From the NCBI GenBank assembly GCA_030760725.1, contig JASWHV010000010.1:29951760-30015759 (forward strand): a stretch of DNA of 64,000 nt, written 5' to 3'. How positions within the stretch are numbered: the first letter of the stretch is position 1; each line of letters opens with the position of its first letter. Below are positions 44,688-57,122 of this stretch, piece by piece. This DNA comes from Neostapfia colusana. Lineage: Eukaryota > Streptophyta > Magnoliopsida > Poales > Poaceae. The position numbers and the translations under genes are program-made. The notes beneath the pieces were generated by a model. That model was not told the DNA's origin. It saw only the letters and a list, made by a program, of their open reading frames with translations, and searched no databases.

Positions 44688-47395
44688 TCCGGTGGGTTTC
44701 CGGGAGAGCGAGCTATGGGTCAAGGATGTCCATGGGACACTGGTGCTTTTAGAGCCAACCCTAGCCTTAAAGACCCACTGTTAAGGGAGAGCGAGGTCGC
44801 CGAAGTAAGGTTCGACATGGTCGCCGGTGCAAGCACCTTTCCGGCCGTTGTCATCGGCTCCCGACCCCACCATCGTGTTCAGCACGGTGTAGAACTCACA
44901 GGCGGCGAGTTTGACGAAGTTCGGACCACAGGAACCCTGTCCCGGCGAGCCTCGCCAGCGTTCACCGCCGCGGAAGGCGCGGGCAGCGCGAGGAAGCCGA
45001 AGGAGGGCCGGTCCCACCGGTCAGCCTCCGGGTGCGCACGAGGATCGGTTTGTGGCGCCGGATCTGGTGCGACTGTGCAGGAATAAACCCGCAGCCCCCG
45101 GTGTTGCCGAAATCTGACTGGTCCGACTTAAAACAGTGGGCCCAGCTCAATTATTTGAAGTTTCTATTAGAGAAATAATTCCAGAATTTAGCTGATCTTT
45201 GCAAGCCCATAACTTTGTGTAGAAAACTCCAAAAAGAGTGAGACCAATTTTGTTGGATTCCTCATGAGGAGTACTTCACAGAGAAACCAATTTTTGGCTA
45301 TGAAAATGCCCAGGAATTTCTGTAGAATTGTTTTAATAAATCCTTTAGGGATTTATTACAGGAGCAATTCTTTATGAAATATTCCCAAATTTGGGTAGCA
45401 AATCCTCTTCATAGATACTGATCTCCAGTAAAAATTTGGGCTTCATTGGAGGTCAATTGCTAGGTCAAATTACCTTCTCAAGTTCAGCCTTTATTTGAAA
45501 ATTCAAATTTAAACAGAAGCTTTTTCAGAACTCCTGTCTAAGTTCAAGAATTCATATCTCTCTGATGGTAGCTCCAAAAATGGTGAAACAAATTTTGTTA
45601 GAACCATGGAGACTTACCCTAATCAGATCTTCCACTATTAGCTATGTCAAAGCTCCGGATTTGGGCTCAAAATTCTGATAGGCATTGTACTTGTAGGAAT
45701 TTTAAAGACTACATTATGCAATGACATGTCTCCAAATTTGGCTCAAATCATCCTTAGAAAATCTAGTATCCACTGTAAAAATCCCAAATCCAATTAAGGA
45801 TTTTAAATAGCAGTAGCTATGAGTAGAAGTCCAATTCTTATAAATCCTTAATACTTATACATGTATTTTATTACATTTCATAATAGTGACCGGAGTTAAG
45901 GATACGCCGGAGCCCTTGGACGTCCTCCCACCAGAAGCTGACTTTCCGTTTAACTCGCAACCAGGCAAGCCCCGGTTTCCACTTAAGTACCTTTTATAAA
46001 GCTTTTCATTTGTATCACTTACGTCTAGGTTGAAATGTATGCATTAGAGTTAGGGTGATTGAAACCCCACTTGCATAGCCTTTTAAATCCTATAAAGGGT
46101 TGGGTAGTTTACCAACTCGACGGGTAAAGAATGCCATGCTAATGTATAGGATCTCGGTAGAAGTCGAGTGGTTGGAAGCTACTCGCGAGATAGTACTTAT
46201 TACACAGAATGAAAAGAGGTAGAAAATGGCTTAAGTTATGAAAATGAGACCCAGCAGGGGGGATAGGATGCAGTGAGCAGAGGTCTCACGTGCTTAGCCC
46301 TGTTGGTGTCGGTTGAGGACCGTCCGTGTGCGGCCCTGCTGGACAAGTATCAAACAGTACCGGATGCATACTGACATATGGGAACCAGGAAACTGATGTA
46401 ATTGGTTAACCTGGGTGTTGAGGCTTACGCAACCGTAAATAGGAGTGGGTTGAGGGTAGCAAGGTGTAAATCTTCCAGTGGGCACAGTCACGCTCCACGC
46501 GGGGACCTCCTACCCGTTACGGATGGACCGGTTCGGCATTTGGGTTGCCTTTGAAAGGTTGTCGCATACAACAGAGTAGGAAGGGGTGTGGAATCACGCT
46601 TCTGAATGTGGGTGTATGTGACGTGTTATCCGGGTGTGTCTTGATTGCAATCACCGTCCCTCGCGGTTATTAGAGTACCCGCTTGTTCACTGCGCTGTGA
46701 CGTAGTAAGAAGTGAAATAAGCCAACTGAAAATGCTGTATTGATCTTAACGTCTTGAATACCTTGATTGCTGTAGATATAGAGCTAATTAAGTTTATATT
46801 CCACTTTGGGCATCTCCACATCGGGGGAAAGCGTTTCTTGTTTGATTGTGGACTTCCGATGTGAGGGCTGCCTAAGGCACATGAATCTGCTGCTATAAAA
46901 CTGAAAGTAAGGACCAACTTATAGGCGTGTCTTTGTCGCAAATTCCTTTCCCCATCTTACATATCCTTGCACGTAGAGTTCCATGCCTAGGGTTGACGGT
47001 TAAGACTTGATGAGCCTTCGTGCTCACGGTTGCAATATTTGAGCTGTGTGCAGGTGAGAGTTATGAGGAAGGTTCCGAGGACGAGGCGATGCCCCCGTCG
47101 GGGTACACGGCCGAGCTGGAGCCATGCACGCCGCCGTGATCTCCGGTTCCATGCTGCTAGTGTGTAGCGTCCCCGGGCTGGACGGCTGCACTTTTGCTTA
47201 GTTAGGGTTTGAGAGCAACTATGTATATAACTTCCGCTGTTAATTAGGTTTTGTAAAAAGACTTCCGCTGTTTTATATCAAATAAAAGTTTGTATGTTAT
47301 CCTCTATTCTTTTCGTGTGTGCTGTTGGGTGCCGCATCGCACGGCACCATCCTATGCGAATCCTGGAGTGGGTGAACCACGGGGTGGTCCCCACA
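44688..47395 (+). repeat. CRb-2 5' LTR, right part
   Basis: Continues the LTR after the CRb-1 insertion and ends GGTCCCCACA before the primer site, giving a total LTR of ~4.05 kb. The second half (about 45950-47395) resembles the CRb-1 LTR in reverse in order and in short motifs (AAGCCCCGGTTT, GAAACCCCACTTGCATA), showing relatedness. A TATA box candidate is at 45995-46001. No gene was found; the ORFs near 44715-45117 lack any known domain. Confidence 0.8.
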
Positions 47396-47400
47396 TCCCG

Positions 47401-47415
47401 TGGTATCAGAGCCGC
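47401..47415 (+). other. Primer binding site of CRb-2
   Basis: TGGTATCAGAGCCGC, five bases after the LTR, complementary to initiator methionine tRNA. Confidence 0.82.
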
Positions 47416-48974
47416 ATTGGGAATAGCATGCTCGAAAAGAGCCTATTTTGAAAACTTAGAAGTAGTCGAGTGAGGATTAGTCATTAAGCCCATATAAGGT
47501 TTATGATAGTAGTAGTTACTAAGGTGGAAAGGCTAACTTATGTGTTATACATTCTGTATCGACGCTCCGACGTCAGGTAAGAGGTAAGGTACGCCACCGC
47601 AGGCGGATCAATTGCGGTAACTCACCATACGAGAAATAGTATGGAAGGATATACCGTGGCTTGGCACGGTGGTGAATATGAGTCTCTGAACTTCTTTATG
47701 GTTCTGAGAGCATATGACAACGCTGATCTCCAGCGTGCTTTAAGCAAAAGTGAGAATACCCCATCGTGTGATAAGCAACATGATAGTATGCAACTCTTGA
47801 ACGTTCAATGTTCAAAGGGCCATACGCAGCGCTCGCCATCGGCGTGCCTCAACAGCCATGAGGCAGTAGGTGGTATCCGTTGGGTTGATAAAATTCCCAA
47901 CCGTGACGACCCGTTCGCGCTCTACTCGGGTTCCCCGTCGTGTGGTGTGAAAACACGACCATGTACCTTGAGACGTGACTTGACTCAGGGACGATCCGTA
48001 TGGCAATGATACGGACCGTATGTTTTTACTATGATATGGAACTGCCTGAAATGCTAAAACCTTTGTGTGCACCATTATTGTGTGTTTTTCTGCAGGTACA
48101 TTAATCACGTTAGCGCATGACGTGTAGAAACCGTTTGTGAGTGACGTCTTTAGTTCCACCATGTGACCCGTATTTGCCGGAATAGCAGTTTAGGATTTTT
48201 CTTTGGTGAGGAAACGTAGTACCGACTGCATAAAAGTTTATTTTCAAATAAAAGTGTCACAATGAAGTTTAGGATTTCATTTAGGAGTTAGTAAACTCCT
48301 ATATTGAACTGAGAGTCAATTGGGAGTATAGATTCAGTCTCAAAAACTTAGGAATAATCTCCCCTGTTTTCGGCAGCAATTTTTTCTGAACTTGAACAGG
48401 GCATAACTTAAGATTGGTTGAACCAATGGAGGTGTGGGATACCATTCTGGAAAGGTTTTGAAGTTCTCTACAACGTTTCTGTAGAGCTCCAGAACAAAAT
48501 CTCCCTCCAAAGGGATGAAAACCTCAGATGTATAGGTACTGTCCAGAAACAGGGCAGACCAAATGCTCTCGGGAATTTTCCGTATTTCGACCAAAACACT
48601 TAGTTGCACCGTTCGACGTCCAGTGGCTGTTGTAAAACAGCGAGTTTGAGTCGAAGGGTTTATGCATTTGACACATCACTTCGAGTTAGTACATGTTTGG
48701 GTTCAATAAAATAGCGAGGAATTACGCATGCTAACGCACTCACACATCCCGTGGTGACCCCGATGGTCGAAATGAACTTTTAACCCATAAAGTTCAATAC
48801 TTTGGAACTCGATCATGGGACATGGTCCAGGGATGTATATGTTGCATAAAGTTTATACTTTATCCATATGTGTGCTTGTTATGCGCATTATCTATGCCAT
48901 TCTCGTATTACTATTCTATAGACTGGATGAGCTAAACCCACAAGTGCTGATCGTTTGAATGGTATGAATGCAGA
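47416..48974 (+). other. CRb-2 leader
   Basis: About 1.56 kb, no recognisable gene. The middle part aligns with the leader of CRb-1. A 122-codon frame at 47641-48009 overlaps this conserved leader region but has no known domain. Confidence 0.55.
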
Positions 48975-49765
48975 ATGGTGCGGACACGTTCAACGCAAGA
49001 GGAGGGAGGTCCGAGTCAAGTTCGTGGTGATGAGTCTCCACCTCCGGAGCAAACCACGACGCAGCAGCAACCACCTCCTCCACCACCAGAACTTCCAAGG
49101 AATCTTGCGGAGGTTCTCGCTGCAGTGCTCGGCTCGCGCGACGAGCAAACCGAGTTGCTGCGGATGCTAGTGCAGCAAAATGCGTCCCATCAGGGAGGAC
49201 GCCAAGACAATGGGCAACGCCAGCCCCAACAAAGCTCGTATTCGGAATTCCATGGCGACCCATCCACCGGTCTTCACGGAGGCCGAAGAACCTTTGGAGG
49301 CGGACAGCTTTATCCGCACTCTAGAGGCAAAGTTCGGGCTGCTACGATGCACCGAACATCAGAAGGCGCTGTACGCAGCGCAACAGCTTCAAGGAGAAGC
49401 CGGTACCTGGTGGGCGAACTACGCCGCCTCCTTACCGGCTGGCTATGCCGTCACATGGACGGAGTTCCGGGAGGCGTTCCGCGCCTATCACATACCTCCC
49501 GGTGTGATGGAGATGAAGCTCCAGGAGTTCCTGGCGCTACGACAAGGCGAGAGGAGTGCTCATGAGTACTCCAGGTTATCCAACCGGCTGGCGCAGTATG
49601 CGCAAGGATTTGTGGGGACGGAAGACAACAAGCGTAATGCTTTCTTCCGGGGCCTGAATTCCAAGATGAAGGTCCATCTCGCCCAGAGCAATCGCGGCAC
49701 ATTCAACGACCTCGTTAATGCCGCGATTCTACAAGAAAATGCTCAGCGCGAACGCGGTTCTGACA
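48975..49765 (+). pseudogene. CRb-2 gag, frameshifted and cut by CRa-3
   Basis: The start MVRTRSTQEEGGPSQ matches the CRb-1 gag start. The frame is open to the SSYSEF motif near 49250, where one extra C (TTCCATGG against the expected TTCATGG) shifts it. The next frame gives MATHPPVFTEAEEPLEAD, WWANYAAS and FRAYHIPPGVM up to NAAILQENAQRE, which is the gag capsid region at residues ~95-255. At 49766 the CRa-3 LTR interrupts it, before the zinc knuckle. Pol of this element is not in the window. Confidence 0.88.
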
Positions 49766-52707
49766 TGTGACACCCTCATCTCGGGTGTCGGCATATGTTC
49801 GTATCCTATGAAACGGAAACATTTTAATGAAAAATAGGGACAGAAAGAGTTATCAAAAGAATAGCCAATAAAGCCCTTAGAGTGCGTCGAAGGCAACTTC
49901 CGCGGCCAGCAGGCCACGTGGCGTGATCGGAGCTTATCCCTGCGAAGTGGGGAGAGGCCGCCGCCAAGCTGGCTACGTGGCAGGCTCGGGACTCATCTCC
50001 GCAAAGGGGAGAGGTCCGATCCTGTAGGACACGTGTTGCCCATGGAGCTAGCATCTGCGAAAGAAGCAAAGGCATTTCCGCAGGACACGTGTCATCCTCA
50101 GAGCTAGTCCTCGCGGAAATCAGAGGACTATCCGCGCGGGGTACGTGTCGATCTCGGAGCTCACCTGCGAGAGGTCCTGTTCTATTGGACACGCGTCGAC
50201 CGCGGGTCATGTCCCTGAGGAAAGAAGAAGAGGAAGACCGGCGCCAACACGTGGCGTGCGTGGAGCTCATCTCCGAAGAAGAGGAAGGTCTCGCTCGTGA
50301 CACGCGGCACAACCGGAGCTCATCTTTGCGGGAGAATAGATACCAGGCCCGGAGGACACGTGGAACTCTCGGAGCTCTTCACCACGGAAGTAACGAGTCT
50401 GGAGCGGTTTTTACGTGTAAAGATACCGGTACGCAACGGAAACCGATCTAAACTCCACGATGTTACCAAAGATAAGACGTCAGGATCTAACAAAGATCTG
50501 AAAAAGACTCTTATTCGGGATCCAATCAGATTAGGACTCTTCTCTTGCCGATTATAAATAGAACCCAAAACCTCTGGCCGAAACCACGAACTTCTCTTTC
50601 AACTCCTGAGCCGACGACTTAGAGCCCTAGCCCTAACTCGCCGAGCAAAACATCGCCGAAGCACAACAAGGGAGATCATCGGAGGAGGACCTCGAAGACA
50701 AGAAGAATGTGAGGTAGGATTTCAATACCACCTTACGACGTCATGGTGTTCATCTCTTTGCGTCTGTTCTTCGATTCCTTTCGAACAGAAGCCTTTTCAT
50801 GGGCAGAACACTCGATGATCAGTTTGATCTAAAGACAGGATCATCGCCCCGTTAGTCTTTGATATGAACACCTCTGACCATGCAAGCCATGCAAGAACAC
50901 GTACAGATCAATCTAATAAAAGACTAATCATAGGATAGCATGCATGTACATCATCGCATCTAGTTTAAGGATTGTGCATGATATTGATTGCTGTGAATCT
51001 TGTATGCACATGATCCTACATAGCGGGACAAGCTCAGGGACCTGTCTACGATGAACTGCAGCTACCAGGTTTTGAGATCCAAGAACAACAGGAACCGCAA
51101 GAACAAGGCAAGTGCTCCTTGACCATGTTGATCCTATGTTTTGGGTAAAACTGTTTTGTTTTGCGAAAAGGTGTGCGTGCTGAGTCAAACATGATGGGAA
51201 ACCCTTTTTTTTAGGAGTTTACTAGTTTTGGTTAAACTATCCTTGTCGCTTAGGAAGTTTATGAGTCGGGTATGGTTTTTGCTTTATGCTTCGCTGAGTC
51301 CATGGGATTGTGAAGCGAGATAGATGTGTCTAGCTAACTGCACTCGTAATGATAATGAGAAACTGATGAGGTTAATGAACATGGATCGGAGGGGGATCTA
51401 GGCAAGCCTGGTTTGTGAAGGAGGTAGCATGAGATGGTGGTTTTACTTGCCGTAGATCTAAGGACCGGTTCATGCATGCACATGCCAGGATAACAGTGCC
51501 ACCACAAGGCCATGTATGGGTGCGGCTTAGCTGAGTAATTAGGTAAGTTGCTAGAGGGTTATGGACTGTGGAAGGCGCGGGGAATGGGAGTCGAGTGAGG
51601 ACTGCCCTGGGAACTGCATGGCACAAGAGGTGGCCCGTGGGTGGGAGAATTGGAGATTCTAGCCTGCAGGTGAAACCTTAGTGAGTCCATACATCTAGTA
51701 ACCCCTTTGTAAAGGCTATTTTGTGATCTCTTGACCATACACCGACGGTTGTGTACTGGTATAATGGAGGTTCTGCAGTCGCCGACGGGTGACGAAATCA
51801 CAAACTTGTGGGTAAAGAGGTGCAAACTCTGCATAGTTATTAAAACTATCATGATAGCCGAGCTTACGGTCACGAGCACCTGGCTAAACTGCCATGATTA
51901 GATGGGATGTTTACTGGGATGGTTATTGGAATGGTCATTGGGAAGGTTCTTGGTTATGGATATTGATTGTGGTTTGGTTTGAGATTGTTGAGTCCGGATG
52001 ATGAGATGTTTGCATGACTGGTGGGTCATAACATGAGATTGGTCTCAGTGCGAGACGAGGTTGTTTTATGAGATGAGATGGTAGCGAATACGAGGAGATA
52101 TTCGTGAGTATGAGTAAAGGATTAGTTAATATTCGGATGGAACATGGGAAGTGATGGAGGTATGTTGGTAATTTAATACATGCTGGGACTACATTCATCT
52201 AAAGTTAAGTTGCTGTTTTATCATGATTTTATAAATTTGCTTTTCTGCAAATAATCCTTTTATAACTACCTTGTTTATGAGCTGCATATCATGTGTTATT
52301 CCCGCACTTGCTGAGTACATCATTGTGCTCAAACTTGCATTATTATTTCTTCATCAACAGCAAGAGAAAACTACTATGAAGATCAAGTAGAGCATTATGG
52401 CGTGTGATCTGTTCTCAACCTTGCCTGTGGAGGGAGTAGAGATGGAGCCACTTCTGCTTAGTTTTGCTTCCGCATTAGTTTTTGCTTCCGCATTTAGATA
52501 AAGATTTCCACTGCGTAGAAATAAAGACATCCGCTGTGAGCATGAGTCCAAGACTCATGAGGTGATTGTAATAAACTCTGTTATTTGTGGTAATATATAA
52601 TCTGAATTCAGTTTGTGGAACGTATGTGTATGTGTGATGAACATCCTGGGCACACATATGCATTAGTTCTCGGTTCCGTGGTTTTCCACAGAATTGAGGG
52701 CGTCACA
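49766..52707 (+). repeat. 5' LTR of CRa-3
   Basis: 2942 bp, TGTGACACCC to GGGCGTCACA, with G-box array (49910-50365) and TATA box (50553). The array is one or two units shorter than in CRa-1 (a gap after GGACACGCGTC near 50196). No gene in it. Confidence 0.93.
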
Positions 52708-52710
52708 GAT

Positions 52711-52724
52711 TGGTATCAGAGCCA
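52711..52724 (+). other. Primer binding site of CRa-3
   Basis: TGGTATCAGAGCCA, same as in CRa-2. Confidence 0.85.
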
Positions 52725-53153
52725 CCTTGACAGTAGGTTACACGCCTAGATAGAAACCTTAGATTGATATTAGAATCACGGGTTAATGGCAAGTTACACC
52801 CCTAAATAGAAATCACAGATAGCTAAGCCACGCGGACCAAAGGAAGCGTATTAGGGTGAATAGCTTAGATTGGCCTTTAAAACCACCTTGACATAGGGAA
52901 ACCATCCTTGAATAAGAAGTTGAGTGGGCCCTTGTGATGATTATTTGTTAATATATGCTTAGTGTGAGTGGTGGGACATCTCAAAAACGTTGTCCATATC
53001 CACACATAAGAAGAAGGAGGTGTGAGATGTTTCGGCACTTGCTCACATCCTCATAAGGGCTAATATATATAGTCCAACTCACCTTGATCCATATAGTTGA
53101 AAGGACCTATCTAACTTTCTAACCTTCTATTACTATTTCGTTCTCTCTCACAG

Positions 53154-55533
53154 ATGGTGAGAGGAAACGCCAGCCGAAGGAACGTCCAGGAAGATGACCA
53201 CGAGGAAGTTCCTGCTAACCCCGGAGCTGGCGAAAACAACCTAGAAAGGTTGATGGCCATGCAAAACCAGCTTATGCAAACCATGATCCAAACTTTGGGT
53301 CAGTTGCAGGCCAACCAACACCCCGTTCCGGCACCACCGCCACCACCACCGCCGGCTCATAACAGGCTGGGAGAGTTCATGAAGACTCGACCACCCACCT
53401 TTGCTCAAGCAAGCGATCCAATGGAGGCCGATGATTGGTTGAAATCCATGGAGAAGAAGCTTGCCATTGTTCAATGCAACGACCGAGAGAAGGTTCTCTT
53501 TGTGTCACACCAACTGATTGGAGCAGCTGCTGACTGGTGGGATGCCTTGAGCAACGCCCATGCCAACCCGGAGACAATCACTTGGACTGAGTTCAAGGAA
53601 AATTTCCGCTCCCACTACATTCCTGTTGGCGTAATGATGCTCAAGAGGCAGGAGTTTGAAGGTCTCCGCCAAGGGAAGAAAAGTGTGAACAAATATCTCA
53701 ACAAGTTCATACAACTGTCCCGGTATGCCCCCCAAGATGTCAACTCAGATCAGAGGAAGCAGTACCTGTTCATGAGAGAGTTGAACAATGAGATCCAAGT
53801 TCAGCTCCTCAACAATGACTACGTAAGCTTCCAGAAGCTGGTTGATAAGGCTATTGTGGTGGAAAACAAGATCTGAGAAATTGAGCGCGGGTGCAAAAGG
53901 AATGTGCCATACCAGCCCCAAGGGAGCATCGTACGACCTAGGTACATGCCCCCTGCACCGCAGTATGGACCAACCACTCCTACGTACCGCCCTGGTTAGC
54001 CACCACAGCAACGGTTTGTTGCACCGGCACCTCGTGTGCCCATGCCTCCTGCACCCCAGCCTAACAATGGCGCTCCTGTTCAAAACCCCCACCCCAACGT
54101 ACCTGCTGCCGTAGGCAACAGGGCATGCTTTGCATGCGGGGAAGTAGGCCACTTCGCTAACCAGTGCCCGAAGAGAGGCCCTGGACAGCAAGGTAACGTG
54201 CCCAAGCAGAACCAGCGACCAAACGGAGGGGACAACCAAGGGAACCGTGGACCGCAGAACTATGCTCGTGGCCACATTGACCATGTCACTGCTGAGGAAG
54301 CACAACAGGCTGAGGATGTCGCAATTGGTATGTTCCTTGCCAACTCCAACCCAGCCACCATTTTATTTGATTCCGGAGCATCACATTCCTTCATATCGTC
54401 CAAATATGTTGCCAAACATCACCTACCCGTATCCCACTTAGAATGTGCCATGTTAGTTAATTCTCCCGGAGCAGAAATGAGGACTAGTGTAGTATGTCCT
54501 AAGGTAAGCCTTAAAATAAGGGGGGTAGACTTCCTCGCCAACCTTATTGTCTTGGACTCCCACGGAATTGACATCATACTCGGAATGGACTGGTTAAGCA
54601 AGCACAATGGAGTAATCCAATGCGCTGAGAGAAGCGTGCAGTTGAAAAACGAACACAGTATCCGTGTCGAGTTTGAGTCAGCCCAGCAAGCAACCGAACG
54701 GGCAGATTTGAACCATGTTGAAGGAGTAGCATTAGACAACATTCCAGTGGTTCAGGAATTTTCGGATGTGTTCCCGGAAGAACTTCCAGGTATGCCACCT
54801 GACCGGGACATCGAGTTTGCCATAGATTTGGTACCTGGAACTGCACCCATAGCTAAGAGACCATATAGGATGCCCGTCAACGAGTTAGTTGAACTCAAGA
54901 AGCAAATTCAGGAACAGTTGGAGAAGGGTTTTATCCGTCCAAGTTCGTCACCATGGGGAGCCCCGGTACTCTTCGTAGACAAGAAGGACGGAAACCAAAG
55001 AATGTGCGTGGACTACAGGTCTCTCAACGAGGTAACAATCAAGAATAAATACCCTCTGCCCCATATAGAGGACCTGTTTGATCAAATGAAAGGAGCCCAA
55101 GTGTTCTCCAAGATTGATCTTCGGTCGGGATATTTCCAGCTGAAGATTAAGCCCTCCGATATACCTAAGATGGCCTTTTGGACGCGGTATGGTTCATATG
55201 AATATACCGTTATGTCTTTTGGATTGACGAATGCACCCGCATACTTCATGTACCTTATGAATAAGGTTTTCATGAAGTACTTGGACAAGTTTGTCATAGT
55301 TTTCATCGACGACATTATGGTGTATTCAAAAGGTGAGAAGGAGCATGAAGAACATCTGAGATTAACCTTGCAGAAGTTGCGCGAGCATCAGTTGTATGCC
55401 AAACTCAACAAGTGTCAATTTTGGCTAAAGGAAATATCTTTCCTAGGCCACATCATCTCCAAGGAAGGGTTATCGGTTGACCCCGGAAAGGTGAGAGATG
55501 TTCTGAAGTGGGACCAACCGAAGAGCGTGAGGG
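53154..55533 (+). pseudogene. CRa-3 gag-pol, left part, with stops, split by Tat-5
   Basis: Same start and frame as CRa-2 (MVRGNASRRN). Gag is open to a TGA at about 53874 (CAA in CRa-2), with a TAG near 53997 (CAG in CRa-2). The frame is then open through the CCHC knuckle (CFACGEVGHFANQC), protease DSG and RT (FIDDIMVYS), up to the 5' duplication GAGGG (55529-55533) of Tat-5. Codons at which CRa-2 has its first two stops are sense here (TCA near 26704; CGC GAG near 28339), so the copies decayed independently. Confidence 0.92.
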
Positions 55534-56631
55534 TGTCGAAGTGTGCGATCGACACTTCCCCCGGGCCTGCACTGGGCAGCCCACGGAGGTTCTTTTTTCG
55601 GAGGGGCTAGTTCCTAGCGGAGAGCTTGCGCGGATGGACGAGTTAGTGAGAGCTTGACACGGGAAGTTTTACATGGTTCAGGCCGCCGGACCATAAAACC
55701 CTACGTCCACGGCGAGCTATGGAGCTCGCTGTATTGCTTGCTGCTTAGGGCCGGGGGCCTGAGCTTGGGGGTGAGTTACAGCTTGAGAGTATATGGCTAG
55801 CGTATGAGTTGCAGAATGCGAACTCTTGCTATCGACGCCTACCCGAGCCTTTTATAGTCCAAGACTCGGGTGGCTTACAAGGGGGCCGGGACCCGACAGG
55901 TGGTCCCGGGAAGATTGTCTACTATCTACCGTATCTGTAGTTACACCAGTGGTTGCCTCTGGTCGAAGGCTTCTGAGTCTTCATTTTGCCGCCCTGCCCA
56001 TGCCGTGCACTAGTCATAGTGGTTGATGACGGCGCAGGCGGCATGGGATATCTTGTCGCGGTGTTTATTACCTAGCAGGTTCTGACACCGCGCGCCAGTC
56101 TGTGAAGCGACTGGATGCAACGGCACCTGACAGACACGTGCTCCGCGTTTCTGCGTCTTGGGAAGACGCGGGCCTTGAATACCTTGTACGGGCAAGGTGA
56201 GGGACGCCTTTACGCCCGCTGCCTACCGCTCGGGGGCAGGCAGCACCGTTCTTCCAGCCACGTGGCGGGTCCGGAGCTCTTCTCTGAGGAGAGGGAGGTC
56301 CGGCCGCGCTGGACGCGTGGCGCCTTCGGACCTCTCTCCCGCGGAGGGGGAGGTCCGGCTTCTGCATGCCACGTGGCGGGCCCGGAGCTCACCTCTGAGG
56401 AGAGGGAGGTCTGGCCCCGCTGGACGCGTGGCGTCTTCGGACCTCTCTCCTACGGAGGGGGAGGTCCGGCTTCTGTATGCCACGTGGCGGGCCCGGAGCT
56501 CTCCTTTGAGGAGAGGGAGGTCCGGCCCCGCCAGACGCGTGGCGCCATTGGAGCTCTCCCTGCGGAGAAGGGCGAGCACCTTAGGCATTTCACCCTGTGC
56601 GCGGGGGTACCCCATATCTCAGGTACCGACA
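55534..56631 (-). repeat. 3' LTR of Tat-5
   Basis: Contains the reversed TATA box (55849-55856). Its array has three 111-bp double units (CCACGTGG at 56258, 56369 and 56480), each with a second half-unit starting GACGCGTGG. No gene inside; GC-rich frames on both strands are array by-products. Confidence 0.93.
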
Positions 56632-57122
56632 GTGGCCCCCGGGCCCATCTTGGGGGAGATAGCGAGCCCAAGGTGGGACCTCCGTCTCTTCCGATCCGCG
56701 CACTTTCTCTAAGTCCCGACTTGGCCGCTGCCGGAGCACGAACGGCCGCGGGGTCGTGAGAGCGTGCGCTCACTTGATGATTGCTTTTACTGCGGCGGTT
56801 CCCAAGGCTGCCACTTCTGCACGTTGTGGCGCTTTCTTCGGGAACCGCCGAAGGGCCTTGCCGGCTCATCTTCTTAGGAGACTGACTCCTTGCCCCCACC
56901 GCTCCAGTTAAGCGGCTTGGGCCCACCCGTCATCGGCACTCGGTCTAGGAACCGAAGCGGTTGCGGGTGCAGGGTATTCGAAGAGTTCCGAATCGCTTGG
57001 AACTGCACCGGGAAGCTTTTTAGAGGGGGTCTCACCCACATTGTAGCTTCCCTTCGCACTTCTCTGCGTTTCTTATTGGACTCTTGCGCTTTTGCTTTCT
57101 TGCCTTTGAGCTCTCCCTTGCC
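56632..57122. other. Tat-5 interior between 3' LTR and antisense gene
   Basis: On the minus strand it ends in the polypurine-tract region (GGGCCCGGGGGCCAC). On the plus strand it is the presumed 5' leader or promoter of the antisense gene. The site aligned with the TATA-like box of Tat-3 reads CTTTTTAGAGG here (about 57017). Confidence 0.55.

Larger units (their letters stand above)
18688..49765 (+). mobile_element. CRb-2: Ty3/gypsy element with 4-kb LTR, split by CRb-1, cut by CRa-3
   Basis: Begins TGTAAAATCC inside the CRa-1 LTR (left flank AAGAG, 18683-18687). Its own parts are the LTR (18688-20030 and 44688-47395), primer site (47401), leader and gag (48975-49765). CRb-1 (20031-44682, plus the duplicated CCATC) sits in the LTR and CRa-3 starts at 49766 in gag. 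Pol and the 3' LTR must lie to the right of the window. The gag resembles that of CRb-1, so both belong to related lineages. Confidence 0.82.

Noticed and set aside
44715..45117. Open frames of 123 and 68 codons in the CRb-2 LTR
   Set aside because: No known domain, overlapping frames on both strands, GC-rich LTR sequence right of the CRb-1 insertion.
47641..48009. 122-codon ORF in the CRb-2 leader as an extra gene
   Set aside because: The homologous leader of CRb-1 does not keep it open as a similar protein as far as I can see; kept as leader sequence.
55534..56631. Tat-5 left LTR as a solo LTR
   Set aside because: The matching 1098-bp LTR, interior, and identical GAGGG flanks at 63610 show a complete element.
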